64,000 nt of DNA from Bacteroidales bacterium (GCA_003142255.1 PLLO01000014.1:371-64370); one strand, 5' to 3'. Numbered from the stretch's first letter, positions 25,850-35,079 are shown. Numbers and translations: made by a program. The notes: a model not told the origin generated them from the letters alone.

Positions 25850-28093
25850 ATGAAACGTTCATCATCCAAAAGAGGTTTTATTCTGGCTGCCCTGATGGCA
25901 GGGATAATCATCAGTAATGTCCAGGGACAGGATCTTAACTCTGCACGGCTACTTACGAAAAGTGAGCAGTACGATAAGGCAGGCGCAATGCTCGATAAAC
26001 TGATCCAGAATGAACCGGGAAACAGCAAGAACTATTACTTCCTCGGTGAGAATATGCTGCTGGAATATTTTGCTGATACAATTTCAAACTCGCTTACTCT
26101 TGCAACAAAGAATGCAAAAGAAGTTTTCAACAAGGGGGTGAGTACAAATCCAAACGACCCGCTCAATTATGTCGGTCTTGCCAAAGTTGCAGTTCTGCTC
26201 AATGACGATAAGACTGCCGATGAGATGAGGGCTAAGGCAAAAAGTTTTCTGCTTCCGTACAAGAATATCAAGAAAATAGTTCCCCCTGCAAATGAATATG
26301 CCCTTGCACTGGCAAAAATAGCCGAGTCATATATTCAGGATGGCGAAGTTGATACATCAAAAGCACTTCCGCTGATAAGGCAAGCTATTTCGATTGATCC
26401 AAAGAACCCCAACATTTTCCTGATCGCAGGCGATATTTATATTCTTGCCCACGACGGTTCAAATTCAATAAAGAATTATAATCTTGCTCAGTTCCTTGAT
26501 CCAAAGTCTCCTACCGCAGCCATGAAGATCGGAAACATATATGTAAGAGGAAAAAGCCTCCAGGCTGCAATACCTAATTTTGAAGATGCCATTAACCTGG
26601 ATGCCAATTATGCTCCTGCCTACCGCGAGCTTGGACAGCTTTACTATCTTGCAGGAAAGCTGGATCAGTCAAAAGCAAACTATAAAAAATATCTCGACCT
26701 GACAGAAGGGAACATTCCCGCTAAGACCAGGTATGTGAACGCTCTCTTCTATGCCGGTGATTATGATGAAGTAATAAAGAATGTCGAAGAGATTCTTGCC
26801 ATTGATCAGTCAAGGGCATATATGAATCGTCTTGCCGGATATTCTTATTATGAGAGAAAGAATCCAGACTATAACAAAGCGGCCTCATATATGGATGAGC
26901 TCTTCAAAAAAGTGCCGGCCGACAGAATACTTCCAAAGGACTACCACTATATGGCAAGAATTCTGATGAAGAAGAATCAGAATTATATAAAAATGGCAGA
27001 CGATCTGTCAAGTTCTGAACAGCAGCTCCAGAAGGATAAGGCAAAGTTTAATTCTGCAACCGCAGCCGATAAAGCTAAGCTGAAACCAGCACTGGATGAT
27101 CTTACTGCAAAAGTCGGGAAGCTTACTGCTGATGTTGCAAATTCGAAAAAAGAGATCGACAGGGGATTCCAGCAATATGAAAAAGTTCTTGAACTTAAAC
27201 CTCAGGATAAAGGCGTAATAAGTGAAATGGCTTTCAATTACAACCTCTTCAAGAGGTACAATGAAGCTGCAAAAGCTATGGCACAACTTATTGATCCGTC
27301 AAAAGACGATTTCGATGCTTATATGAAAATAGGCAGAGCATTCTATAATGGGGAAAATTACAAGGCAGCTGATTCTGTTTTTAACATTATTCTTAATAAA
27401 TCTCCCAATTACCTGCCTGCTCATGTGCAGATTGCACGCACATATTCAAAAATGGATCCCGATTTTAAGATGGGTCTGGCAAAAGCCAAATTCGATAAGG
27501 TCATCGATGTGGCTGAGAAAGACTCGGTGAAGAATGAAAATGAATTGGTTGAAGCGTTCAGCTACCTGGGATATTACTATATGTCAAAAAACGATAATAA
27601 AACTTCACGGGAATATTACGACAGGTTAATTGCATTAAATCCGAACAACAAGGAAAATAAGATAAAAGGTTATAATGGGATCGGTCTTATTGAGCGGAAT
27701 CTGGTAACAAATGAAAAACAAAATGAAGGCAGGCTTCTTGTATTATCAAGATCTACTGATGCTTTTAATAAGATCCTTACAATAGATCCTAATAATGCAT
27801 CAGCAAAAAACAATCTGGCTTACAATCGTGAATGGGAAGCCCAGATCAAGAAAGGGATCAACCCGAACGAGATCCATGGTGTTGTAACTGATGCCGCTAC
27901 AGGTTCAGTAATTGCCTATGCATCAATAAGGGTTAAGGATACGGCTGCCGAGAACCTTTCCAGCTCAAAAGGTGAATTCAGATTTGAGATACCGCAGAGT
28001 TCGGAATTTCTGGTCATCAGCGCCAGAGGATACAAAACAGTGGAGATACCCGTTACAAAATCGAGAGTATACCCCGTTGCTCTATCCAAATAG
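25850..28093 (+). CDS. TPR-repeat exported protein with C-terminal carboxypeptidase-regulatory-like domain
   Basis: A 747-residue exported protein from the ATG at 25850 (MKRSSSKRGFILAALMAG, cleavage near VQGQ). Most of it is tetratricopeptide repeats (units such as NPLNYVGLAKVAVLLNDD-type, AYRELGQLYYLAGKLDQSK and VISEMAFNYNLFKRYNEAAK). A charged coiled coil interrupts the array at about residues 395-445 (SSSEQQLQKDKAKF..., KVGKLTADVANSKKEIDRG). The last 75 residues (IHGVVTDAATGSVIAYASI ... GEFRFEIPQ) form a CarboxypepD_reg-like beta-sandwich of the kind found at the N-terminus of SusC/TonB-dependent receptors. Located between the PstS-like gene and exbB. Confidence 0.88.
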   Translation: MKRSSSKRGFILAALMAGIIISNVQGQDLNSARLLTKSEQYDKAGAMLDKLIQNEPGNSKNYYFLGENMLLEYFADTISNSLTLATKNAKEVFNKGVSTNPNDPLNYVGLAKVAVLLNDDKTADEMRAKAKSFLLPYKNIKKIVPPANEYALALAKIAESYIQDGEVDTSKALPLIRQAISIDPKNPNIFLIAGDIYILAHDGSNSIKNYNLAQFLDPKSPTAAMKIGNIYVRGKSLQAAIPNFEDAINLDANYAPAYRELGQLYYLAGKLDQSKANYKKYLDLTEGNIPAKTRYVNALFYAGDYDEVIKNVEEILAIDQSRAYMNRLAGYSYYERKNPDYNKAASYMDELFKKVPADRILPKDYHYMARILMKKNQNYIKMADDLSSSEQQLQKDKAKFNSATAADKAKLKPALDDLTAKVGKLTADVANSKKEIDRGFQQYEKVLELKPQDKGVISEMAFNYNLFKRYNEAAKAMAQLIDPSKDDFDAYMKIGRAFYNGENYKAADSVFNIILNKSPNYLPAHVQIARTYSKMDPDFKMGLAKAKFDKVIDVAEKDSVKNENELVEAFSYLGYYYMSKNDNKTSREYYDRLIALNPNNKENKIKGYNGIGLIERNLVTNEKQNEGRLLVLSRSTDAFNKILTIDPNNASAKNNLAYNREWEAQIKKGINPNEIHGVVTDAATGSVIAYASIRVKDTAAENLSSSKGEFRFEIPQSSEFLVISARGYKTVEIPVTKSRVYPVALSK

Positions 28094-28255
28094 GAAGTTT
28101 TATATATATTAAAAGTGAATATACAGGAAGCAGTTTAAATGTTTTATCATAGGGTATACAGGCATTAAAAGGTCTTTCTTATTGAAGATTTCAACTAAAT
28201 TGATCGAAAGTTTAACATTCTTTTATTCATTGTTGGAAAAAAACAATTGATAATA

Positions 28256-28263
28256 TATATTTG
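28256..28263 (+). promoter_or_regulatory. -7 promoter box for exbB
   Basis: TATATTTG, full TAnnTTTG match, 38 nt before the exbB ATG in a 208-nt gap after the TPR gene. The gap otherwise shows only AT-rich sequence. It allows exbBDD-tonB expression independent of the upstream sigma-54 promoter. Confidence 0.6.
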
Positions 28264-28301
28264 CGAGTTGTTAAATCTTAAACCTAAACAAATCGATAGA
28301 A

Positions 28302-29123
28302 ATGAGTAAACAAGGAAGTTCGTTCAAAGATGTGCTGCAGAACATTTTCGCAGTAAGTGCTATTTTAATAGCTTTTATTATTGCCTATATTCTTTTCACA
28401 CAAGTTATGGGTAATCCGGTAAACTTCGAGGGAGGTAACCATCATGGAACTCCTCTGGAGCATAACTACCTGGGAATTATATATAAAGGTGGTTTTATTG
28501 TTCCTATTCTTATGACCTGCGTTTTGGTCCTCATCATTTTCATCTTCGAAAGGATCATCACTCTTTCAAGAGCAAAAGGAAAAGGCCAGATCAATGCTTT
28601 TGTACACCAGCTTCAGACACTTCTTGCTGAAGATAAAATTGAAGAAGCTATGGAAGCATGCGACAAACAAAAAGGTTCACTTGCCAACGTTATGAGAGCA
28701 GGACTTTTGCGCTACCGCGACCTTCAGAATGACAAGGATCTTGAAAAAGATCAGAAGATCCTTTCAATCCAGCAATCATTCGAAGAGGCTACAGCTCTCG
28801 AGCTGCCGATGCTTTCAAAAAACATGGTAATGTTCTCAACACTTGCATCAATATCAGTGCTTATCGGTCTTATCGGTACAGTATTAGGTATGATCCGTGC
28901 ATTTGCCGCTCTTGCTCAGTCAGGCGCTCCTGATGCCCTTGCTCTTGCAACCGGTATTTCCGAAGCTCTTGTTAATACAGCATTCGGTATCACAGGATCT
29001 ACATTAGCAATAATAGCATTCAATTATTTCTCAACCCAGATTGACTCCTATACATTTAAAATTGATGAAGCAGGCTTTAGTTTGACTCAGAATTTCGCTG
29101 CCTCATTAAAAAGCAGTAAATAG
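28302..29123 (+). CDS. exbB: ExbB/TolQ/MotA proton-channel protein
   Basis: A 273-residue inner-membrane protein. An N-terminal helix (about 15-38), then a second (about 62-88, ending IFERIITLSRAKGK), a cytoplasmic loop, and two C-terminal helices around STLASISVLIGLIGTVLGMIRAFAAL and ALVNTAFGITGSTLAIIAFNYF. These match ExbB, including the conserved Thr/Gly positions of the proton path. It forms the pentameric channel that, with ExbD, energises TonB. First gene of exbB-exbD-exbD-tonB. Confidence 0.94.
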   Translation: MSKQGSSFKDVLQNIFAVSAILIAFIIAYILFTQVMGNPVNFEGGNHHGTPLEHNYLGIIYKGGFIVPILMTCVLVLIIFIFERIITLSRAKGKGQINAFVHQLQTLLAEDKIEEAMEACDKQKGSLANVMRAGLLRYRDLQNDKDLEKDQKILSIQQSFEEATALELPMLSKNMVMFSTLASISVLIGLIGTVLGMIRAFAALAQSGAPDALALATGISEALVNTAFGITGSTLAIIAFNYFSTQIDSYTFKIDEAGFSLTQNFAASLKSSK

Positions 29124-29164
29124 AAATTTATCTTTTGGTCAAAAACATTTAATTAAAAAGTAAG

Positions 29165-29803
29165 ATGCCAAAGATTAAATTACCGACAAAATCGCCCTCT
29201 ATTGACATGACGCCGATGGTTGACACATTCTGTGTTATTTTAACATTTCTTATGTTAACTACCACAATGAGGCAACCAGAACCGGCTACTGTTGATACGC
29301 CATATTCAATATCAGAAAAACCGACTCCTGATTTTAATACGATGACCTTTCTTCTATCGAACGACGGCAAGGTCTTTATAAATTTCGATAACGGACCCGA
29401 TACACTTCTTAAATTCAGACCGAAGATCCTGGATGAGATGGGGAAAAGATACTCAATCGAATTCACCGACAAGGAAAGAAGGGATTTTGAAAAGTATCCA
29501 TCTTCCATCGGAGTACCGATCCTGAAAATGAAAGATTTCCTTGACATTAGCGATAATAAAGCCAGAAAGGCCTTTCAAACAGGTGTACCGATAGATTCAA
29601 CCGATAACCAGCTTGCTATGTGGATTCTCTGCGCACGCCAGGTAAACCCGAATATACAGGCTTGCATAAAAGGAGACACCAAAACTGAATTCCCGGTTGT
29701 AAAGAAAGTTCTCGATATCCTTCAGGATAAGAATGTGAACAGGTTCAATCTGATTACCAGCCTCGAAGCGACTAAAATTAACTTGGAAGAAATACAGAAG
29801 TGA
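29165..29803 (+). CDS. exbD: ExbD/TolR biopolymer transport protein (first copy)
   Basis: A 212-residue protein with a short cytoplasmic N-terminus, one helix carrying the protonatable aspartate in SIDMTPMVDTFCVILTFLML, and a periplasmic domain. It is longer than the usual 135-150 residue ExbD because of an insertion (about residues 75-135, KRYSIEFTDKERRDFEKY... KARKAFQTGV). The C-terminal CIKGDTKTEFPVVKKVLDILQDKNVNRFNL is the standard ExbD half. One base separates its stop from the second copy. Tandem ExbDs of unequal sequence are common in Bacteroidetes. Confidence 0.92.
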   Translation: MPKIKLPTKSPSIDMTPMVDTFCVILTFLMLTTTMRQPEPATVDTPYSISEKPTPDFNTMTFLLSNDGKVFINFDNGPDTLLKFRPKILDEMGKRYSIEFTDKERRDFEKYPSSIGVPILKMKDFLDISDNKARKAFQTGVPIDSTDNQLAMWILCARQVNPNIQACIKGDTKTEFPVVKKVLDILQDKNVNRFNLITSLEATKINLEEIQK

Positions 29804-29804
29804 T

Positions 29805-30470
29805 ATGGCAGAGATAATTCAAGAGGAAAAAGCAAAAGGCGGGAAGAAGAAAGCCAAAAAGCACGCACCGCATATCGACATGACGCCGATGGTGGACCTT
29901 ATGTGTTTGCTTATCACATTCTTTATGCTCACTACTGCTTTCAGTAAAGCAAAAGTTATGGAGATAATTCTCCCGGAGAAGATTACAGATCCGAACCAAA
30001 AGCAACCTGCTGTTGTAGGTAGCCGTACTGTAAATATCATTCTTGGCCCGGATAACAGAGTTTTCTGGTACCCCGCATCTGTTAAACCAGAAGATTATAA
30101 TAACCTTCCTCCGCTTAATGAAACAGACTTTAGCGCTAAAGGTATCAGACAGTTGCTCCTTGAAAGGAACAGGACACTGGCCAGAAAGATTGCTGATTTC
30201 AATGCCCAGGTAACATCCGGGAAAATTGTTCTTACCCAGGACTCTGTCCGCGGCTCTATCAGCAAGCTTAAATCTGACGATGATACAGGTCCAATTGTGC
30301 TTATCAAAGCTTACAAGAAAGCCAATTACGGGAACTTTGTAGATATGCTCGATGAGATGAATATCTGCGGAGTTGCCCATTATATGTTCGTCGATATTAC
30401 CTGGTATGAAGAGAAAATGGTTGAGACTGCCATAACGGCTGCTCCTACCACACCTACTTCACCTAAATAA
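29805..30470 (+). CDS. exbD: ExbD/TolR biopolymer transport protein (second copy)
   Basis: A 221-residue ExbD paralogue. The membrane helix HIDMTPMVDLMCLLITFFML keeps the functional Asp, and the DNA across this helix is almost identical to the first copy. The periplasmic part diverges (EIILPEKITDPNQKQPAVVG, IVLIKAYKKANYGNFVDMLDEMNICG). Length is again larger than classical ExbD. Likely partners the first ExbD in a heterodimer inside the ExbB pentamer. 19 nt precede tonB. Confidence 0.92.
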   Translation: MAEIIQEEKAKGGKKKAKKHAPHIDMTPMVDLMCLLITFFMLTTAFSKAKVMEIILPEKITDPNQKQPAVVGSRTVNIILGPDNRVFWYPASVKPEDYNNLPPLNETDFSAKGIRQLLLERNRTLARKIADFNAQVTSGKIVLTQDSVRGSISKLKSDDDTGPIVLIKAYKKANYGNFVDMLDEMNICGVAHYMFVDITWYEEKMVETAITAAPTTPTSPK

Positions 30471-30489
30471 ACATAAAACCCAAAAGAAG

Positions 30490-31269
30490 ATGGCAAAAGA
30501 AAGAGAAGTTGTTCCTGCCTGGGATGATATCGTTTTCGAGGTCAGAAACAAGGAATACGGTGCCTACAGCCTGCGTAAGAGGTACAACAGAAATGTGCTT
30601 ATTTCGCTCCTGATAGGTATATTGATTTTGGGTACAGCTGTTATTACTCCATACATAAATGCTAAAGCATTGGAGAAAAGCAAGAAACGCGCTGAAAGGC
30701 AGGTTGAGATAAAGATGGAGAATCTGAACACTCCGGCCGAACAGGTCGCTCCTCCACCACCTCCTCCCCCTCCTCCCGCTGATGTTGTTCAGCAGGCAAG
30801 ATATGTCCCGCCTGTAGTCGTCGACTCGGTCAAGCCCGAAGAGAATATCAAGCTCATGTCAGCAGACCAGGCCAATACCGAAGTTAAGAATGATGTAGTT
30901 GTTGAAGAAGTACAACAGGCAAAGGAAGAAGTTCAGGAAGTTGAAGCTGAACCCGAACCATTCGTTGTTGTTGAAGAGATGCCCATGTTTCCGGGCGGCG
31001 ATGCAGCACTTCTTCTTTATATCGGTGAGCATACCAACTATCCTGAGGTTGCCAAGGAAAATAACATCCAGGGTAGAGTTATAGTCAGGTTCTGCGTTAC
31101 ATCCAAAGGCGGCGTAAACCAGGTCAGTGTCCTTAAGGGTGTCGATCCTGAACTTGATAAAGAAGCAGTCAGAGTTGTAGGAACACTTCCAACATTTAAG
31201 CCGGGTAAACAGGGCGGTAAGCCTGTACCTGTATGGTACATGGTGCCTATTACCTTTACGCTTAAATAG
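30490..31269 (+). CDS. tonB: TonB energy transducer
   Basis: A 259-residue TonB. One transmembrane helix (about 36-56, LISLLIGILILGTAVITPYI), then a charged and proline-rich spacer with ten near-consecutive prolines (about 93-103, APPPPPPPPPADVV), an acidic segment, and the TonB C-terminal domain from about residue 165 (EEMPMFPGGDAALLLYI, EVAKENNIQGRVIVRFCVT, KGVDPELDKEAVRVV, LPTFKPGKQGGKPVPVWYMVPITF). It spans the periplasm to drive outer-membrane receptors. A terminator follows. Confidence 0.95.
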   Translation: MAKEREVVPAWDDIVFEVRNKEYGAYSLRKRYNRNVLISLLIGILILGTAVITPYINAKALEKSKKRAERQVEIKMENLNTPAEQVAPPPPPPPPPADVVQQARYVPPVVVDSVKPEENIKLMSADQANTEVKNDVVVEEVQQAKEEVQEVEAEPEPFVVVEEMPMFPGGDAALLLYIGEHTNYPEVAKENNIQGRVIVRFCVTSKGGVNQVSVLKGVDPELDKEAVRVVGTLPTFKPGKQGGKPVPVWYMVPITFTLK

Positions 31270-31287
31270 AACTCATTTTATTGATTA

Positions 31288-31323
31288 TAAAAAAAGGTGC
31301 CTGGAAACAGGTACCTTTTTCTT
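31288..31323 (+). terminator. Terminator after tonB
   Basis: Stem GGTGCCTG / CAGGTACC (31296-31303 with 31308-31315, one G-T pair), GAAA loop, preceded by A7 and followed by T5CTTTT. Bidirectional form; ends the exb-ton operon. Confidence 0.85.
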
Positions 31324-31324
31324 T

Positions 31325-31437
31325 TGCCCCCCATCCCCCCCTGAAGGGGGGCTATCTCGTTCGACTGATCTGAACTCATCAACAACATTCAGCCCCCTTT
31401 AGGGGGCAGTCCCGCTTCAGCGGGACAGGGGGGCTAT
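31325..31437. repeat. CCCCCC/GGGGGG extragenic repeat, copy 1
   Basis: About 113 bp with GCCCCCCATCCCCCC at the left, AGCCCCCTTTAGGGGGC and the hairpin GTCCCGC-TTCA-GCGGGAC to the right, ending GGGGGGCT. A second copy is at 33872-33980. The right end overlaps the last codons of the threonine aldolase gene by four bases. Confidence 0.75.
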
Positions 31438-32459
31438 AACTCCTTCTTCAATAGCTTCACAAACTCATCAATATCCTCTTCAGTGGTATCCCATGAACAC
31501 ATGAGCCTGTACTCCGATTTGATCTCGTCCCAGGAATAAAAGAAATATTGCTTCATTACCTTCTCTGCTGCATCATGCGGGATAATGACAAATATACCGT
31601 TTGACTGCACTTTCTGGGTAATATGAATGCCTTTGATCTCCTTAAGCTTATCGGCCAGTACAGCCGCCATGGCATTTGAATGCGAAGCACACTCTTTCCA
31701 GAGGTCATTCCTGAAATAAGCAATGAACTGTGCAGATATAAATCTCATCTTTGATGCCAGCTGCATTCCCTGCTTCCTGATATATTTAAAATCTGAATCC
31801 AGTCCGGGTTTAAGGAAGCATATTGCCTCTCCTGCCATCAATCCGTTCTTTGTTCCTCCGAATGACAGTACATCAACGCCGGCATCAGTGGTGAATTCCC
31901 TGAATGGAAGGCCGAGAGAAACTGCAGCATTCGCAAGCCTGGCACCATCCATATGCAGAAGCAGACCTTTGGAATGGGCATAATCAGCTATCTTTTTTAT
32001 TTCTTTAACGGTATATACCGTACCCATTTCAGTAGACTGGGTTATTGAAATGATCTTAGGCTGTGAATGATGCTCAAAGCCGAAGCCCTGAATATGCTTT
32101 TCAATCATTTCTACAGTGATCTTGCCATCAGGAGTATCGACGGTCAGAACCTTGCATCCCATTAATTTTTCTGGTGCCCCGCATTCATCAGTATTAAGGT
32201 GAGCAGTGCTTGCAGTCACAATAGTATTCCATGAGCGGGCTACACTGCTTATCCCAATGACGTTGGCAGCTGTTCCCGTAAATACAAAGTATACTTCGGC
32301 ATCCGGGCCAAGGTGCTGTTTAAAGAGCTCCCTGGCCTCTGCGGTATATCTGTCTCCGCCATAGCCGATCTCATGACCAACATTGATCCTGGCAAGCTCT
32401 TTTAGTATTTCAGGGTGAGCACCTGCATTATTATCACTGGCAAAACCTCGTTTATTCAT
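31434..32459 (-). CDS. ltaE: Low-specificity threonine aldolase
   Basis: A 341-residue PLP enzyme of the beta-eliminating lyase fold that splits L-threonine (and allo-threonine) into glycine and acetaldehyde. Seen: FASDNNAGAHPEIL at the N-terminus, YGGDRYTAEARELF, FVFTGTAANVIGI, HLNTDECGAPE, HMDGARLANAAVSLGL and the PLP-lysine motif SFGGTKNGLMAG. The C-terminus ends in the repeat element downstream. Single gene, with another inverted repeat in front. Cytoplasmic. Confidence 0.93.
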   Translation of the reverse strand: MNKRGFASDNNAGAHPEILKELARINVGHEIGYGGDRYTAEARELFKQHLGPDAEVYFVFTGTAANVIGISSVARSWNTIVTASTAHLNTDECGAPEKLMGCKVLTVDTPDGKITVEMIEKHIQGFGFEHHSQPKIISITQSTEMGTVYTVKEIKKIADYAHSKGLLLHMDGARLANAAVSLGLPFREFTTDAGVDVLSFGGTKNGLMAGEAICFLKPGLDSDFKYIRKQGMQLASKMRFISAQFIAYFRNDLWKECASHSNAMAAVLADKLKEIKGIHITQKVQSNGIFVIIPHDAAEKVMKQYFFYSWDEIKSEYRLMCSWDTTEEDIDEFVKLLKKEL

Positions 32460-32484
32460 ATCATTAAATATTAAAATAATAAAA

Positions 32485-32584
32485 TCCTTTGTGATACTTT
32501 GTGATTTACTTTGTGCCCTTCGTGGTTATTTCTTGATTCACCACAAAGGAACACAAAGGTAGTCACGAAGGGGCACAAAGGATT
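32485..32584. repeat. CTTTGTG-type extragenic inverted repeat
   Basis: Left arm with three CTTTGTG heptamers and CCCTTCGTGG (32486-32525) is mirrored by CCACAAAGG, ACACAAAGG, CACGAAGGGG and CACAAAGG (32541-32582). It belongs to the same family as 20719-20815 and 37979-38085. It lies in the 151-nt gap between two leftward genes. Confidence 0.7.
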
Positions 32585-32610
32585 AAGAAAAATAATTCTT
32601 CAAATATCTT

Positions 32611-33816
32611 TTACCGGACTTTAGATCCTTTTACTGCAAAGAATGTAATATAAGCGTAATATACAAACAGGCAGCTGATTGCAACGATCAGGCCAACGCT
32701 TTTCTGAATGCCTCCCATCATGATCGGCAATATTGCAGCTCCAATTACGGAGGTGGCAATTACACCTGATCCGACTTTGGAATGAGAGCCTAGGTCTTCA
32801 AGGGCCAGGTTGTAAATACATGGCCACATGATCGAATGCATTAGTCCAGTTCCAAGGAATAATACAAGTGCGACCTTATCCATTCCCATGCTGCCCAGCA
32901 CGAGAGAAAGCAACAGCATCACAGCTCCGAAGATCGCATTGAAGCTGAGGATTGTTCTTGCAGAATACTTCCTCAGAATGAAAATACCGGCGACACGGCC
33001 AACCATCAGTCCGGCCCAGTAATAAGCCAGTAATTTTGTCCGCATTTCGCCATCAAACGAGAAGTGAAGCTTGGCTGAATAATCGGCAAAGAAACTTGGG
33101 ATGCCGATTTCAACGCCCATATAAAAGAAAATGGCAAGAGAGCCGAGCCACATGTGTGGATATTTATAAGCACTCGATTTGACTTTGCTTACAACTCCTT
33201 CAGCTGCATCACTCTCTTTTATTTCAGGCAGCTTGAGGAAAAACATTATTACGACAATAACAAGGGTTGCTATTCCTATGCCGGCAAACGGGCCCTGAAC
33301 GGTTTTAGGATCAGAAGCCCCGCCTGTATTTGCTGAAACGATCAGTATGGAAACGAATAATGGTGCAATGACAGTCGCCAGGGAATTCAGAGCATTCGTA
33401 AGAGTCAGACGGCTGGCGGCAGTTTCAGGAGTACCAAGCGCATTGACATAAGGATTGGCAGCTACCTGTAATAAAACCACGCCAATGGCAAACACGGAGA
33501 CGGCACACAAAAACCCGTAATATCCTGCTGCTACACCCGGTATGCAAAGGAAGAACCCTAAGCTCACTAATCCCAGCCCGGTCAGTACACCGTTCTTATA
33601 ACCAATACGGTTTAGAAGGTATCCAACCGGTATTGACAGAATGTAGGCTCCGTAAAAGAATGTATTTGGCAGCTGCTTCTCAACTTCGTTGAGCCTGAAG
33701 GCATCTTTGAGGTAATTGATAAGCGAGTTGTTCATGGTGGTGATAAAGCCTAACAAGAAGAACATCGAGGCCATCACGATCAGAGGGAAAAGGAATTTGT
33801 TTTTTTTGTCTTCCAT
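32611..33816 (-). CDS. FucP/GluP-family sugar:H+ symporter
   Basis: A 401-residue MFS transporter with 12 predicted helices. The family signature VLLQVAANPYVNALG and ASRLTLTNALNSLATVIAPLF in helices 4-5 mark the FHS (fucose/glucose/galactose) group. The loop after helix 1 is short and the C-terminus ends FFAVKGSKVR. It lies downstream of galM and galK on the same strand, separated by a repeat element. A hexose or related sugar is the likely substrate, possibly galactose or a galactoside breakdown product. Confidence 0.88.
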   Translation of the reverse strand: MEDKKNKFLFPLIVMASMFFLLGFITTMNNSLINYLKDAFRLNEVEKQLPNTFFYGAYILSIPVGYLLNRIGYKNGVLTGLGLVSLGFFLCIPGVAAGYYGFLCAVSVFAIGVVLLQVAANPYVNALGTPETAASRLTLTNALNSLATVIAPLFVSILIVSANTGGASDPKTVQGPFAGIGIATLVIVVIMFFLKLPEIKESDAAEGVVSKVKSSAYKYPHMWLGSLAIFFYMGVEIGIPSFFADYSAKLHFSFDGEMRTKLLAYYWAGLMVGRVAGIFILRKYSARTILSFNAIFGAVMLLLSLVLGSMGMDKVALVLFLGTGLMHSIMWPCIYNLALEDLGSHSKVGSGVIATSVIGAAILPIMMGGIQKSVGLIVAISCLFVYYAYITFFAVKGSKVR

Positions 33817-33871
33817 TTTTGTAAGTTTTTATAGTTTGATAATTTAATAAATAGTTGCTGGTTCCTTTTGG

Positions 33872-33980
33872 TCGCCCCCCATCCCCCCTGAAGGAGGGCT
33901 AACTCGGTAACCAGCTTTAAATCTGTCTACTGAATTAGGCCCCCTTTAGGGGCAGTCCCGCTTCAGCGGGACGGGGGCTT
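33872..33980. repeat. CCCCCC/GGGGGG extragenic repeat, copy 2
   Basis: Same organisation as 31325-31437: GCCCCCCATCCCCCCTGAAGG at the left, GGCCCCCTTTAGGGGC, then the hairpin GTCCCGC-TTCA-GCGGGAC and GGGGGC at the right. The middle 45 bp is not conserved. It lies between galM and the porter gene and could uncouple their transcription. Confidence 0.75.
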
Positions 33981-33981
33981 T

Positions 33982-35034
33982 TTATTTTACACTGAACTTA
34001 TATGCACATATATGTTTATATACTTCTCCCGGATTCAGGATCGTCGAAGGGAAGTGCGGTTTGTTGATGGCATCCGGAAAATGCTGGGTCTCAAGTGCGA
34101 ATGCCCAGCGCCGGCCATATTTCTTACCTCCCTTGCCTTTCTCGCCATCGATCCAGTTAGCAGAATATAACTGCACACCAGGCTGTGTTGTGTAAACTTC
34201 CATAACCCTTCCTGACAGCGGATCACAAGCAGATGCAGCAAGTCCCATATCACCCGTACGATGGTTCAGGACGAAGTTATGATCGTATCCGGCTCCATAT
34301 TTAAGCTGTTCATTCTCCTGGTCGATCAGATCGCCAATCTTCCTCGACCTGGTGAAATCAAAAGGTGTTCCTTTCACGGTTAGGATTTCTCCGGTCGGGA
34401 TAGAAGTCTCATCCATTGGTGTATAGAAAGCAGCGTTGATCATTAACTCCTGGTCATATATGCTGCCTGATCCTTCTCCTGCAAGGTTGAAATATGAATG
34501 GCCGGCAAGGTTTACAACAGTAGTTTTATCAGTATTAGCCAGGTAATTGAGCCTGAGCTCGTTTTCATCAGTAAGGGTGTAGGTAACTGATACTGTGACA
34601 TTCCCGGGATAGCCTTCTTCACCATCTGCTGAATGGTACTCCAGCTTCAGGCTTGAAGGGGAAGATTTGACTACATCCCAGACTATCTTGCTGAATCCTG
34701 TTATGCCGCCATGCAGGTGGTTGGGGCCATTATTTACGGCCAGTTTGTATTTTTTGCCTGAGAGGCTGAATTCGCCTTTCGCAATACGGTTGGCACAGCG
34801 TCCGCATACGGCGCCCATATAGGGCCCGTTACCATTTATATATTCACCGATAGTGTCATAGCCCTGAACAATATCCGCCAGCTTTCCGTTGCGGTCAGGA
34901 ACCTGAATGCTCACGATGATGCCTCCGTAATTTGTTATCTGGGCTATAAGCCCGTTTTTGTTCTTCAGAGTATGAAGGCTGGTTTGTTTTCCATTATGCA
35001 CTCCTTTGAACGATGCTTCCGGGATGATATTCAT
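33982..35034 (-). CDS. galM: Aldose 1-epimerase (mutarotase)
   Basis: A 350-residue galactose mutarotase that interconverts alpha and beta anomers. Family motifs: YGGIIVSIQVPDRNGK, GAVCGRCANRIAKGEF, NGPNHLHGGITGFSKIVWD, the catalytic histidine region LAGHSYFNLAGEGSG, GAGYDHNFVL, GVQLYSANW and the catalytic glutamate in FALETQHFPDAINKP. No signal peptide is present, so cytoplasmic. It follows galK by 45 nt. galK-galM gives the entry steps of galactose use; galT/galE are not in the window. Confidence 0.94.
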   Translation of the reverse strand: MNIIPEASFKGVHNGKQTSLHTLKNKNGLIAQITNYGGIIVSIQVPDRNGKLADIVQGYDTIGEYINGNGPYMGAVCGRCANRIAKGEFSLSGKKYKLAVNNGPNHLHGGITGFSKIVWDVVKSSPSSLKLEYHSADGEEGYPGNVTVSVTYTLTDENELRLNYLANTDKTTVVNLAGHSYFNLAGEGSGSIYDQELMINAAFYTPMDETSIPTGEILTVKGTPFDFTRSRKIGDLIDQENEQLKYGAGYDHNFVLNHRTGDMGLAASACDPLSGRVMEVYTTQPGVQLYSANWIDGEKGKGGKKYGRRWAFALETQHFPDAINKPHFPSTILNPGEVYKHICAYKFSVK

Positions 35035-35079
35035 GATTGATTTTATTGTTAAAATTTTCGATCAAATATTTCCATGTAA

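Noticed and set aside
29778-30380. 200-codon minus-strand open frame
   Set aside because: Antisense to the second exbD, which is clearly coding.
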